Both the position numbers and the translations under genes were made by a program. Under the pieces are notes generated by a model. It was not told where the DNA came from. It worked only from the letters and a program-made list of their open reading frames with translations, and ran no database searches. From positions 434,001-498,000 of the forward strand of contig BPIE01000001.1 of assembly GCA_026003935.1 (NCBI GenBank): 64,000 bases of DNA, read 5' to 3'. This document shows, piece by piece, positions 53,067 to 62,514 of this stretch. Source of the stretch: Tepidiforma sp. GTDB lineage: Bacteria; Chloroflexota; Dehalococcoidia; Tepidiformales; Tepidiformaceae. Every line of letters begins with the position of its first letter. Within the stretch, counting starts at the first letter, position 1.

Positions 53067-53420
53067 TCCTGCGGCTGAAGGCGGAGGACGTCTCCCGGCT
53101 GGAGGGAGGACGCGGCGCCTGCGGGGAGCTCGATGACGGCGTGGGCGCCTTTCCGGGCGGCGATGCCGACCCATGGCCGGACGCGCCGGGCGATGGCCAG
53201 TACGCGGTGGTCGCGGTCGAGGAAGACGGCATCGATGGGGAACCGCATGAACAGCATGTGGATGGAGGAGCAGGGTTGGATGAGGAGACCCGACCCGGTC
53301 CGGGAGCGGTGCGCGCAGCATGAGCCCGCGAAAGCGCTTCCAGAAGGTGTCGGCGACTTCGATGCGGTCGGCGATGACGTGCCCGGTTTGGGCCTCGATG
53401 AGCTGGAAAGTGCGCGCCAC
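53063..53420 (-). pseudogene. DUF192 family protein, frameshifted
   Basis: The first frame from GTG 53420 encodes MARTFQLIEAQTGHVIADRI and FWKRFRGLMLRAPL, the DUF192 start; near 53285-53295 the homology passes to the +1 frame with IQPCSSIHMLFMRFPIDAVF and the family end VIELPAG...LQPGDVLRL at 53063. One extra base (or two lost) separates them. An ORF restart at ATG 53257 would give 64 residues lacking the N-terminal strand. The stop overlaps the excalibur gene end by 4 bases. Confidence 0.72.
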
Positions 53421-53453
53421 GGCGGGGAGGGTACACGCGCGGGGGCCGAGCGG

Positions 53454-55130
53454 CTATGGGAGCGCGACTGGAAACGTCACTTCGTGTCGGACCAGCTCGT
53501 CGCCGCGCCAGTTACGGCCGGAAAAGGTGACATGGATTTGATTGCCGCGGTCGTCGATTTCGAGCAGGCCGAACTGACCGCCGCCGGGGTAGGCGCCCTC
53601 GCTGTAGGGGCCTCCCTTGACGGAGCCGCGCCGATCGAGGGCTGCGGCATGGTAGACGGGAAACCCGGGCCCGGCAGCGTCGGCGGTGTAGCGGTTGTTG
53701 GTCCCGTCGTCGGCGGCAAGCATGTGGGCATCGCCGGAGAGCATGATGAGATTCCGGATGTCGTGCTCAGCGATGAACTCGGCGACGCGGCGCCGCTCGG
53801 CGGTGTAGGCGCCCCAGTTGTCGCTCGAGGACTCTGACGAAATCCACGGGACGCTGTTGACCCAGATGACCAGGGCGGCGGAGTCGCGGGCGGCGAGGAG
53901 CTGGTCGAACAGCCACGCGAGCTGCCGTTCGCCGAGCATCGACTTCTCCGGGCCGTCGGGCCGGGATGAGGGGTCGCGTTCGGAGCGGGTGTCGGTGAGG
54001 ATGACGCGGACGCGGCCGATGTCGAACGACTGGGCGATGGGACCGTCGAGGGGGAGCGGGTAGTGTGGCACCAGTTCGCGGTAGACGCTGCGAGCGGCTT
54101 CGCGGGAGCGGGTCGTGCGATCGCTGTCGTTGCCGCCGTAGTCGTGGTCGTCCCAAGTGTAGGCGACGGGGGTATTCAGCCAGAGCGCCTGCTGGGCGGG
54201 GGCGCGGAGTGAGCGCGAGTAGGCTTCGCGGATGGCGCCGGGAGCGGGGTCGTCGATGTCCTCGTAGTGGAAGTCTCCGGTGTGGATGAAGAGCAGCGGG
54301 GAAGCTTCGCGGATGCGGTCAAAGACCTGGCCGTTGGAGCCGGTGCCGGCGCAGGCGCCGAAGGCGATAGCGAAGCTTGCCGGCCCGAGGGGAAATGTTT
54401 GGAGCGACCCGGTTCGGGCGTGGTCTTCCCTGCCGCCGACGGCGATGGTCCAGCGGTACCTGGCGGCGGCTTGGAGCCCGGAGACCTCGAACCGTGCGAT
54501 GCGGGCGGGGCTGACCGACGACGCGGGGACGCGGGCGACGACACGACCGTCCGCTGCGGTGCGAACGATGAGCTCGGGCTGCCCGGCGGCCAGCGCATTG
54601 GCGGCGATGCGGGCGGTCACCGTGAACGCATCGGCGGTGACCGCGCCAGCCCAGGCCCATTCAACGAGGTCGACGGGGAGTGCCCGGAGCGAGGACGAGG
54701 GGTGGGTGGGGCCGAGGTAGGCGTGATGGATGCGGGAGCCGATGAGCCCCAGTACGGCGATGGCGACGACGGCCGCCGCGACGACCGAGAACGTGCGGCG
54801 GGGTGCAGCCCGGACGGGCCCGGCGAGCGCGCTGACGGCCGCGACGACGAAGAGGCACGCCGCGGCGGCTGCGGTCAGTGCGATGGCTTCGAGCCGGGCA
54901 ACGAGGGCGATGGCCCCCGCGGCGGCGAGCCACACGACCGCCGCGAGGAGCGGGAGCCGGGGCAGCAGGGCGACCGCGGCGATGGCCGCGATGGCTACCC
55001 AGGCGAGCGCTGAGGCATCCCAGGGGCGCTCCAGCAGCGCGAGCTCGCCGGCGCGGGTGTAGCTGGCGAAGGCAGCCGCCGCCGCCCCTGCCGAGGCGAG
55101 GGCGGCGGCGACCGCTGCACGGTGCGTCAT
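53454..55130 (-). CDS. PhoD-like alkaline phosphatase with N-terminal membrane domain
   Basis: 558 residues. About five hydrophobic helices (residues 1-125) precede a fibronectin-like strand domain and the PhoD metallophosphatase: GACAG, FIHTGDFHYEDI, YTWDDHDYGGNDS, and LSGDAHMLAADDG hold the metal ligands, with ILTDTRSERDPS between. Phosphodiesterase/monoesterase activity outside the cytoplasm is expected of the family. The five-helix N-terminus is unusual; PhoD normally has a Tat signal. Confidence 0.88.
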   Translation of the reverse strand: MTHRAAVAAALASAGAAAAAFASYTRAGELALLERPWDASALAWVAIAAIAAVALLPRLPLLAAVVWLAAAGAIALVARLEAIALTAAAAACLFVVAAVSALAGPVRAAPRRTFSVVAAAVVAIAVLGLIGSRIHHAYLGPTHPSSSLRALPVDLVEWAWAGAVTADAFTVTARIAANALAAGQPELIVRTAADGRVVARVPASSVSPARIARFEVSGLQAAARYRWTIAVGGREDHARTGSLQTFPLGPASFAIAFGACAGTGSNGQVFDRIREASPLLFIHTGDFHYEDIDDPAPGAIREAYSRSLRAPAQQALWLNTPVAYTWDDHDYGGNDSDRTTRSREAARSVYRELVPHYPLPLDGPIAQSFDIGRVRVILTDTRSERDPSSRPDGPEKSMLGERQLAWLFDQLLAARDSAALVIWVNSVPWISSESSSDNWGAYTAERRRVAEFIAEHDIRNLIMLSGDAHMLAADDGTNNRYTADAAGPGFPVYHAAALDRRGSVKGGPYSEGAYPGGGQFGLLEIDDRGNQIHVTFSGRNWRGDELVRHEVTFPVALP

Positions 55131-55157
55131 CGCACGGGATGGTGCCGGCTGGCGGGT

Positions 55158-56252
55158 TTAGCCCTGGGCCGCGGCCCTGGGGCGGTCGGGGACGGCGGAG
55201 AGGTCTTCGAGCCCGCGCGGGACTCGCGGGACCTGGACCTTGCGCACCTGCTCGATGATGTGGCGGGCACGCTCGCGCTGTTCCGGTGTGCTCGCCGGGA
55301 GAGGGAGGCTGATGCGCGAGGCGTACTCGCGGTGGTTGGCGATGAACTCGGGAAGCTTGTCGTAGGTGGAGGTCTGGGCGAAGACGCGGAGGACGTCCTC
55401 GGGGATGACGCGCTGCATTTCGTCCCACTTGCCCTGGAGGGAGAGCTCGTGGAGCTGCATGCCGAGGCTCTTGAGACCGTGGACCTCGAACACCTCGTGA
55501 TAGGAGCGGGTCGAGCCGTAGAAGGAGATGGGCTGGCGGAGGCGTTCGAGGCCCTGCTCGATTTCGGACTCGGTTTCGCCGAAGACGGTGAAGCCGCCGC
55601 CGGCGATTTCGATATCCTGCCAGGTTCGGCCGGAGCGCTTGAGGCCAATGGCGACGTTGGGGAGGACGACGTCGCGCATGTATTTGTCGGTCATGAAGCC
55701 GTGGGGCATGACGACGTCGGCGACTTCGCCGGCGACGCGGGCCATTGCGTCTCCGACACAGGCGAGGCCGACCTTTGGGCGGGGGTAGGGGATGGGCCCC
55801 GGATTGAAGTTCGGAGTCATCAGGGTGAAGTGGTAGAACTTGCCGATGAACTCGGGCTTCTTGCCGTCCTGGAACGAGTCCCAGACGGCGTGGAGCATCT
55901 TGATGTACTCCTTCATGCGGGTGGCTGGCGCGCCGGGCCAGTCAACGCTGAAGCGGTGCTGATTGTGGCCCTTCACCTGGGAGCCGAGCCCGAGGACGAA
56001 GCGTCCTTTGCTCATGTGCTGGATATCCCAGGCCTCCATGGCGAGGACGGTGGGTGAGCGGGGGAAGGCGATGGTGACGCTCGTCTGGACCTCGAGCTTC
56101 TCGGTTGCGTAGGCCGCGAGGGTGGCGGCGAGGATGGAGTCGTGCTGGGTTTCGGGAGTGGAGGCGAAGTCGTAGCCGAGCTCTTCGGCGCGGCGCGCCT
56201 GGTCGGGGACGGCGGTGAGCCAGGTGCCGCCGAAGCCAGAACCTACTTTCAT
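55158..56252 (-). CDS. LLM class F420-dependent oxidoreductase
   Basis: 364-residue TIM-barrel of the luciferase-like monooxygenase superfamily. AEELGYDFASTPETQHDSI, VTIAFPRSPTVLAMEAWDI, GRFVLGLGSQVKGH and KPEFIGKFYHF are typical of the F420-dependent group that includes MSMEG_2256-like proteins. AAGGA precedes the ATG. Together with cofE, npdG and a second LLM at the right edge it shows use of F420H2 on organic substrates, perhaps the acyl-CoA cluster that follows. Confidence 0.88.
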   Translation of the reverse strand: MKVGSGFGGTWLTAVPDQARRAEELGYDFASTPETQHDSILAATLAAYATEKLEVQTSVTIAFPRSPTVLAMEAWDIQHMSKGRFVLGLGSQVKGHNQHRFSVDWPGAPATRMKEYIKMLHAVWDSFQDGKKPEFIGKFYHFTLMTPNFNPGPIPYPRPKVGLACVGDAMARVAGEVADVVMPHGFMTDKYMRDVVLPNVAIGLKRSGRTWQDIEIAGGGFTVFGETESEIEQGLERLRQPISFYGSTRSYHEVFEVHGLKSLGMQLHELSLQGKWDEMQRVIPEDVLRVFAQTSTYDKLPEFIANHREYASRISLPLPASTPEQRERARHIIEQVRKVQVPRVPRGLEDLSAVPDRPRAAAQG

Positions 56253-56410
56253 GGGGAGTTCCTTTCGCAGGGGCTGTGAGGATGGGCGAAGTCTACGCCT
56301 GGGGGTGGGGGCATGCACAGGACGGGGGACGGGGATGACCTTTCCCTTTACGTCAGGGTTGCGGTTTGCTACCGTTCGCGGAGCCCCTAACGACACGGCA
56401 GGAGAAGACG

Positions 56411-57583
56411 ATGGACTTCCGAGATACTCCGGAGCAGGCGGCATGGCGAGCCGAGGTTCGCGAATTCCTCGAGAAGGAGCGGCCGAGGGTCGACCCTGAC
56501 ACGAATCCGATGGAGCTTGCGCGTGAGCGGGGGGGCGTCCTAAAGGAGTGGCGGGAGAAGCTGGCGAAGAAAGGGTGGATCGCGCCGGCGTGGCCGAAGG
56601 AGTACGGGGGCGCGGGCCTCGGGGTGATGGAGCAGTTCATCATGAACGAGGAGTTTGCCGAGGCGCGGGCGCCGCAGGTAGGCGGCATGGGCGTCTCGAT
56701 GATTGGGCCGACGCTCATCATCCATGGGAATGACGAGCAGAAGCGGGAGCATCTCGGGGCGATCCTGCGGGGCGAGGTGCAGTGGTGCCAGGGATACAGC
56801 GAGCCGGGGTCGGGCTCGGACCTTGCAAGCCTGCAGACGCGCGCGGTGCGCGACGGTGACGATTTCATCATCAACGGGCAGAAGATCTGGACATCGGGCG
56901 CGCACAACGCGGACTGGATGTTCATGCTCGCGCGGACGGACCCGGATGCGCCGAAGCACCGGGGCATCACGTACTTCCTGGTTGACATGAAGAGCCCGGG
57001 CATCACGGTGCGGCCGCTGATCAACATGGCGGGGGGGCACCAGTTCAATGAGGTGTTCTTCGAGGATGTGCGGGTGCCGGCGCGGAACGTGGTGGGCGAA
57101 ATCAACCGCGGGTGGTACATCGGGACGACGACGCTGGATTTCGAACGGTCGTCGATCGGGAACGCGGTCGGCCAGCGGCAAACGCTGGAGTACTACCTGC
57201 GGTACTGGCGGGAGCACCAGGGAGAGCCGGTGACAGCCAGCGCGAGCGCTGCGTTTCGGACGGAGTTCGCGGACCGGTGGATCGAAGCGGCGACGGCGAA
57301 GATGCTCAGCTATCGGGTCATCAGCATCCAGGCTGCGGGGCGGGTGCCGAACCACGAGGCGTCGATTGCGAAGCTGTTCAACACGGAGCTGAGCCAGCGG
57401 ATTGCACGGACTGCGATGAAGCTGCTGGGCACGTCGGCATTGCTGACCGGCCGAGAGGCGCCGATGAAGGGGCGTGCGCCGGGCAGCTACCTGCAGACGG
57501 TCTCGTCGACGATTGCGGGGGGCACCAGCGAAATCCAGCGGAACATCATCGCGACGCGCGGACTCGGGCTACCGCGCGGCTAA
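56411..57583 (+). CDS. Acyl-CoA dehydrogenase family protein
   Basis: 390-residue flavoenzyme paralogous to 28076-29257 on the other strand. WCQGYSEPGSGSDLASLQT and KIWTSGAH mark FAD and substrate binding. The MCAD base position is Gly in TIAGGTSEIQR, and Glu is found in LDFERSS, so the base is probably in the IVD/LCAD-type position. GGAGAAG lies 4 bases before the ATG. Divergent from the LLM oxidoreductase with a 158-base gap. Confidence 0.93.
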   Translation: MDFRDTPEQAAWRAEVREFLEKERPRVDPDTNPMELARERGGVLKEWREKLAKKGWIAPAWPKEYGGAGLGVMEQFIMNEEFAEARAPQVGGMGVSMIGPTLIIHGNDEQKREHLGAILRGEVQWCQGYSEPGSGSDLASLQTRAVRDGDDFIINGQKIWTSGAHNADWMFMLARTDPDAPKHRGITYFLVDMKSPGITVRPLINMAGGHQFNEVFFEDVRVPARNVVGEINRGWYIGTTTLDFERSSIGNAVGQRQTLEYYLRYWREHQGEPVTASASAAFRTEFADRWIEAATAKMLSYRVISIQAAGRVPNHEASIAKLFNTELSQRIARTAMKLLGTSALLTGREAPMKGRAPGSYLQTVSSTIAGGTSEIQRNIIATRGLGLPRG

Positions 57584-57609
57584 TCGGAGAAGGTTCCTCC
57601 CTTGCGGGG

Positions 57610-57633
57610 CGGCCCGGCTGTACGGCCGGGCCG
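57610..57633 (+). terminator. Hairpin after acyl-CoA dehydrogenase
   Basis: CGGCCCGGC (57610-57618) pairs with GCCGGGCCG (57625-57633) around a 6-base loop, followed by TTCTG. A short T-run makes this a moderate terminator candidate. Confidence 0.5.
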
Positions 57634-57716
57634 TTCTGCGTGAAGGGAACTGCCTGGCGGGCCCCTCCAGGGGCGGCGACTTGTGCGGCCAGAGGGCCGG
57701 CCTAGACTGGTGCGTG

Positions 57717-58295
57717 ATGCGTCGTTGGGTGGCTGCTCTCGCGGGTATCGCCGCGCTGGCATGGACGGGGAGCGCACTCGGCCATGCGGAGCCGAGCAGG
57801 GCGTCGCCGGGGGACGGCGCGGTGTTGGCAGCGGCGCCGGCCGAGGTCGTGCTGGTGATGACGCAGGAGATGGCCCGGCAGGCCGGCGCGAACGCGATCG
57901 ACGTGTTCGACGGGGCGGGGAACGAGGTGACGGTCGAAGAGGCGCAGGTCGACCCGGTCGACCGGCGGAGGCTGACGGTGCGCCTTCCATCGAGCCTCCC
58001 GCCGGGGGCGTACGTGGTGAAGTGGCGGACGCTGAGCGCGGATGACGGGGATACGGCGACCGGCGAGCTGCGGTTCGTCATTGACCCTGCTGCGACGCCG
58101 AGCCCCGGCCGGGAGGTGCTGCAGGAGAGTCTGCTGGGCGAGCCTTCGCCGGGGGCGGCGGCCGGGACGGCTGGCCGGCAGCGTATCGCCGGGGATGATG
58201 GGGGAACCGGCTGGGTCCTTGCGGCGGCGCTCGGCGCGATCGGCCTCGTGGTGGGGTTCGGGGCGGGCGTCGTCTTTAGCGGAAGGACCGGATGA
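57717..58295 (+). CDS. CopC-domain copper-binding protein, membrane-anchored
   Basis: 192 residues. After a signal peptide the mature start HAEPSRASPG provides the His1 of a Cu(II) brace (His23), the CopC beta-sandwich continues with DDGDTATGELRFVID, and a C-terminal helix (WVLAAALGAIGLVVGFGAGV) anchors it outside. The stop overlaps the next gene by ATGA. CopC delivers copper across the envelope, here to the fused CopD. Confidence 0.88.
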   Translation: MRRWVAALAGIAALAWTGSALGHAEPSRASPGDGAVLAAAPAEVVLVMTQEMARQAGANAIDVFDGAGNEVTVEEAQVDPVDRRRLTVRLPSSLPPGAYVVKWRTLSADDGDTATGELRFVIDPAATPSPGREVLQESLLGEPSPGAAAGTAGRQRIAGDDGGTGWVLAAALGAIGLVVGFGAGVVFSGRTG

Positions 58296-60466
58296 CCCGC
58301 GGATTCGTGCTGGCGCTGGCGGCTGCTGCGTCGTTGGCCGGGATGCTGCTCTTCGCGCGGGACGCTGAGGCGCACGCGGCGTTGCGCAGCGCCGAGCCGG
58401 CGGCAAACGCATATCTGCGCCAGGCGCCAGGTGAAGTCGTCCTCGAGTTCACGGAACCGATCGATGCCCGTGCCAGCGGAATTCGACTGATTGACGGCGC
58501 AGGCAGGGAAGTAGCAATCGGGGACCCAGTGGTGACCGGGGCACGGATGCGGGCGACGCTGCCAGAACTGGCGCCCGGCATTTACAACGTGATATGGAGC
58601 AACGTCTCGCTGGTCGACGGCCACGCGCTGCAGGGCTCGTACCCGTTCACGGTGCTCAACCCGGACGGCTCAGTGCCAAGGGGAGTGAACTCCATCGGGA
58701 GTGTTTCGGGCAGCGCGGACCGGCCGGGGCGGGCCGATGGGACGGCGGTGCGGTTCCTCGCCGTGCTCGGGCTGCTGCTGGCGGCGGGGGCGGCCTCGCT
58801 CACGCTCCTGTGGCCGGAGGCGCCGGCAACGACGCGGGTGCGGTTCGGGCAGGCGGCGCTGCTTGGGGGGGCGGCGAGCCTGGCGGCAGGTGCGCTGTCG
58901 CTGGCGCTGCTCCTGGAGACGTACCGGGCGCTGCCGGCCGCGGAGGCGGTCTTCGATACGCGATTCGGCCGGTACTGGGCAGCGCGCATGGCACTGGCAG
59001 GCGTGATGACGGCGGCCGCGGCCGCATTCCGGCGGTATCCGCGGGCGGCATCGGCTGTGATTGTCGGGGCCGCGGCCGGGCAGCTGTGGACGTTCACAGC
59101 GACGAGCCATGCCGCGGCGGTGCCGGGCAGCGCCTGGGCGATGGCGATCGATTGGGTGCATTTCGCGGCGGCGGTGGGCTGGATGGGCGCCGTCGCCGGG
59201 GCGGTCACCGCGGCGCGCTTCGGGCAGCGGCGGGGGCCGTGGCAGCCGCTGATGCGGCGATTTACGCGGCTCGCGTCGGTGCTCGTGTATCTGCTGCTGG
59301 CAACGGGACTGCTGGCAGCGCTCATTCACGTCGATTCGCCGGGGAAGCTCACGGAGACGCGGTACGGACTGGTGCTGCTCTCGAAACTGGCGCTTGCGGT
59401 CCCGCTGCTGGCGCTGGGGCTGTACAACGCGCGACGGGGGCGGACCCGGCTCGCCGAGGAGCGGCAGGGAGAGCCGCGGCGGTTCATGTTCAGCGCGGCT
59501 GCCGAGCTGGGGGCGGGGCTGCTGGTGGTCGCCGCGGCGGCGCTCCTGAGCCAGACGACGACCAGCCGCTCAATTGTCGTCGAGCCCGAGCGGAAGCCGT
59601 TCGAGATGACGATGCCGGCGAATGACCTCCGGGTGACGCTTCGGGTCGACCCGAACCAGACCGGGCTGAACACGTTCCGGGTGCAGCTGGCGGATGGCAG
59701 CGGGGCTCCGGTGTCGGCGGAGCTGGTGCGGCTCACGTTCCGGTACCAGGAGGACCAGTCGCTCGGACCGTCGCGGCTCGACCTGGCTGCCGACGGGGCC
59801 GGGGAGTTCTCGGCTCGGGGGCCGTATCTGCCGCTGGAGGGCCGGTGGCGGGTCGAGGTGGAGGTTCGGCGCACCGGTGCAGATGACGCAAGGACCTTCT
59901 TCGATGTGCGGCCTTCGGGGGCCTACGCGGGCGGCGCGGCGCGGGCTGGCGGGGCCTGGGGACTGCCGACCGCGGGGCTTTCGTGGAACCAGTTTGGGGG
60001 GCTGGTGCTGCTGCTGGCGGGGCTGGGATTCGCGCTGGGCAGGGGCCCTGCGCGCGAGCTGAGCAAGCGGATGGCGTGGGCGGCGAGCACGGGCACATTT
60101 GTGGGATTTGGACTCGGGGTCCTGCTGCTGTTCGGGGTGCATGCGCACGAGCCGCAGGCGGGGCTGCCGACCAACCCGGTGTTCCCTGACGCGGACTCGA
60201 TTGCGCGGGGCCGGGCGCTCTACGAGGCGAACTGCATCGCCTGTCACGGGCGGACGGGGGTGCCGCCGCCGGGGCTCGACCTCGAGCCGTATCCGCTGGA
60301 CCTGACAGTGCACGTGCCGCAGCACCCGGACGGTCAGCTGTTTCGGTTCATTGCCGATGGGATTCCAGGGACGGCGATGCCAGCGTGGAAGGAGCAGGGG
60401 CTCACGGATGAGGAGGTCTGGCACCTCGTGAACTACCTGCGAACGCTTGCCCCGGTGACGCAGTGA
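58292..60466 (+). CDS. CopC-CopD-FixH-like-cytochrome c fusion
   Basis: 724 residues. A signal peptide precedes a CopC domain beginning at His28 (HAALRSAEP) with DGHALQGSYPF, then eight hydrophobic helices of CopD (VRFLAVLGLLLAAGAASLTL, WVHFAAAVGWMGAVAGAVTA, LVLLSKLALAVPLLAL), a periplasmic strand domain resembling FixH/YtkA, two more helices, and a cytochrome c with CIACH (648-652) and axial Met696 (TAMPAW). It overlaps the CopC gene. Such a chain could couple copper uptake to electron transfer. No copA or sco gene is near. Confidence 0.9.
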   Translation: MTRGFVLALAAAASLAGMLLFARDAEAHAALRSAEPAANAYLRQAPGEVVLEFTEPIDARASGIRLIDGAGREVAIGDPVVTGARMRATLPELAPGIYNVIWSNVSLVDGHALQGSYPFTVLNPDGSVPRGVNSIGSVSGSADRPGRADGTAVRFLAVLGLLLAAGAASLTLLWPEAPATTRVRFGQAALLGGAASLAAGALSLALLLETYRALPAAEAVFDTRFGRYWAARMALAGVMTAAAAAFRRYPRAASAVIVGAAAGQLWTFTATSHAAAVPGSAWAMAIDWVHFAAAVGWMGAVAGAVTAARFGQRRGPWQPLMRRFTRLASVLVYLLLATGLLAALIHVDSPGKLTETRYGLVLLSKLALAVPLLALGLYNARRGRTRLAEERQGEPRRFMFSAAAELGAGLLVVAAAALLSQTTTSRSIVVEPERKPFEMTMPANDLRVTLRVDPNQTGLNTFRVQLADGSGAPVSAELVRLTFRYQEDQSLGPSRLDLAADGAGEFSARGPYLPLEGRWRVEVEVRRTGADDARTFFDVRPSGAYAGGAARAGGAWGLPTAGLSWNQFGGLVLLLAGLGFALGRGPARELSKRMAWAASTGTFVGFGLGVLLLFGVHAHEPQAGLPTNPVFPDADSIARGRALYEANCIACHGRTGVPPPGLDLEPYPLDLTVHVPQHPDGQLFRFIADGIPGTAMPAWKEQGLTDEEVWHLVNYLRTLAPVTQ

Positions 60467-60546
60467 GGCAGAGGACGGGCGGGAGGACGGCGGCTCCGGT
60501 ATGATCCGGCGCTGCCGGGAGACAGCACCGGCAGGAGGAGTGAACG

Positions 60547-61500
60547 ATGGTCACCATCATCGGCAACGTCAGGCCCCAAGACGACTACACCCATCCGCTC
60601 GGGCCGGAGGAGAACTTCAACGAGTCGGTCTACTTCAACTTCTTCGACCGGGAGCAGCAGATGGGCGGGTTCCTGCGCATCGGCAACCGGGCGAACGAGG
60701 GCTACGCCGAGGTCACGGTCATCGTGTACCAGCCGGACGGGTCGGCACTGTTCAACTACAAGCGGCCCCAGATTTCGAGCAACGACGGCTGGGATGCCGG
60801 CGGATTGAAGGTGGAGGTGCTGGAGCCGGGGGAGCGGCTGAGGACGACGTACGAGGGCTCGGTGGTGTACCTGAAGGACCCCCGGGAGATGCGGGAGCCG
60901 AGCGTGGCATTCAAGGAGAACCCGCACCAGCGGATACGGCTGGACCTCGTCCATGAAGGGGTCGGGCCGATCTACGGGCACGTGGCGGATGCGAATTCGC
61001 AGAACGAGTTTGCGCGGGCGCACTACGAGCAGCACATGCGCGTGACCGGGACGCTTCAAGTTGGCGATGGCCCGGTGCTGCACATCACGGGCCACGGGCT
61101 GCGGGACCATTCGTGGGGACCGCGCTACTGGCAGTCGACGCCTTCGTACCGGTGGATTACTGGCAACTTCGGGGATGACCTCGGGATGGTGCTCTCGGTC
61201 GTGGGGGACCGCATCGGCGGGGTGTTCCACAAGGGGCCGGACACCATCATCAACGTGAAGGACATCGCGCTCGAGACGGAGTACGAGGAGGGAACGAACT
61301 ACCACCGGGCGCTGAAGGCGACGGTGACGCTCGCGAACGGGGAGGTGCACCGGGTGGAGGGCACGGTGCGGGGGTTCATCCCGCTGCGCAACCGCCGGGC
61401 GGGGAAGTTCACGCATATCGGCGAAGGGATGACGGAGTATCTCCTCGACGGTGAGCGCAAGGGCTACGGCCTGAGCGAATACCTCGACCAGGTCGAGTAG
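60547..61500 (+). CDS. Uncharacterised protein with GHG-RDHSWG motif (DUF7064/DUF7065-like)
   Basis: 317 residues of beta-rich sequence with GFLRIGNRANEGYAEVTV, a central GHGLRDHSWGPRYW and RITGEGMTEYLLDGERKGYG-like end (IGEGMTEYLLDGERKGYG). The pattern matches a family found beside APH-like kinases and acyl-CoA dehydrogenases in lipid and terpenoid pathways; a carotenoid-hydratase-like lipocalin fold is possible. No function is known. AGGAGG lies 8 bases from the ATG. First of a three-gene run. Confidence 0.7.
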   Translation: MVTIIGNVRPQDDYTHPLGPEENFNESVYFNFFDREQQMGGFLRIGNRANEGYAEVTVIVYQPDGSALFNYKRPQISSNDGWDAGGLKVEVLEPGERLRTTYEGSVVYLKDPREMREPSVAFKENPHQRIRLDLVHEGVGPIYGHVADANSQNEFARAHYEQHMRVTGTLQVGDGPVLHITGHGLRDHSWGPRYWQSTPSYRWITGNFGDDLGMVLSVVGDRIGGVFHKGPDTIINVKDIALETEYEEGTNYHRALKATVTLANGEVHRVEGTVRGFIPLRNRRAGKFTHIGEGMTEYLLDGERKGYGLSEYLDQVE

Positions 61501-61503
61501 GCC

Positions 61504-62514
61504 GTGCAGCGGGAGGAAGTCCAGCAGGGGCTGGAGCGGTTCATTGCTGCGCGGACCGGCGGGCCAGTGACGGTTTCGAACCTGCAGCGGCTCTCTGGGG
61601 GTGCCTCGCGGGAGACGTGGTCGTTCGATGCTGAGACGCCGCAGGGGCGGATCGAAGGGATTCTGCGGGCGGACCCGGTCCCGGGTGCGCCGACCATCCC
61701 GGGGCGGGAGCTCGAGTATCACCTCATCAAGGCGGCATGGGAGGCAGGGGTGACGGTGCCGGAGCCGCTCTGGGACGGCGACGAGACGTTCCCGGTGAAG
61801 TTTTTCGTGATGCGGCGGGTGCCGGGGGAGACGCTCGGGGCCCGCCTCATCCGTGGAGAGCAGTACGCGAAGGCGCGGGAACTGGTGCCGGTGCAGCTGG
61901 CGCGGGACCTTGCGCGGATTCACAGCATCCGCGAGGCGGACCACCCGGAGCTGGCGAGGCTCGAGCACGCGCCACCGGGGAAGACGCCGGCGGAGGCGCA
62001 GCTCGACTACTACGAGAACAACTACCGCACGGCTGAGCTCGACCCGCACCCGGTGTTCGAGCTGGCCATCCGGTGGCTCCGGCAGCATCTGCCGCCGCCG
62101 GGCGACGAGGTGCTGGTCCACGGGGATTTCCGCCTTGGGAACTTCATCTTCGACGAGACGGGCGTCCGGGGCATCCTCGACTGGGAGCTGGCGCACTGGG
62201 GCGACCCGATGGAGGACCTCGGCTGGCTGGCCGTCAAGTCGTGGCGATTCGGGGGCAGGCTGCCGATGGCGGGCGTCGGGACACGGGAGCAATTCATCGA
62301 GGCGTACGAAGCTGCCGGGGGCCGCCCGGTGAATCGCCAGCACTTCCTCTGGTACGAGATGTTCGGGAATCTGAAGTGGGGCGTCATCACAATGACGCAG
62401 GCCTCGACGTATCTGACAGGGCGGAACCGGAGCGTGGAGCTGGCGGCGATCGGCCGGCGGACTGCGGAGACGGAAATCGTGCTGCTCGAATTGCTGGAAG
62501 GGAGGTGGGAGTGA
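61504..62514 (+). CDS. APH-family phosphotransferase (aminoglycoside-kinase-like)
   Basis: 336 residues of the protein-kinase-like APH fold. SGGASRETWSFDAE is the glycine-rich loop, HGDFRLGNFIFDETG the catalytic loop and LDWELAHWGDP the metal-binding motif. In this context (ACAD10-like) these kinases phosphorylate hydroxyacyl-CoAs rather than antibiotics. GTG start three bases after the previous stop; the DUF6285 gene overlaps its stop. Confidence 0.85.
   Translation: MQREEVQQGLERFIAARTGGPVTVSNLQRLSGGASRETWSFDAETPQGRIEGILRADPVPGAPTIPGRELEYHLIKAAWEAGVTVPEPLWDGDETFPVKFFVMRRVPGETLGARLIRGEQYAKARELVPVQLARDLARIHSIREADHPELARLEHAPPGKTPAEAQLDYYENNYRTAELDPHPVFELAIRWLRQHLPPPGDEVLVHGDFRLGNFIFDETGVRGILDWELAHWGDPMEDLGWLAVKSWRFGGRLPMAGVGTREQFIEAYEAAGGRPVNRQHFLWYEMFGNLKWGVITMTQASTYLTGRNRSVELAAIGRRTAETEIVLLELLEGRWE

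Noticed and set aside
61504-62514. Aminoglycoside resistance gene
   Set aside because: The APH fold is shared, but context with DUF6285 and acyl-CoA genes points to a metabolic kinase.
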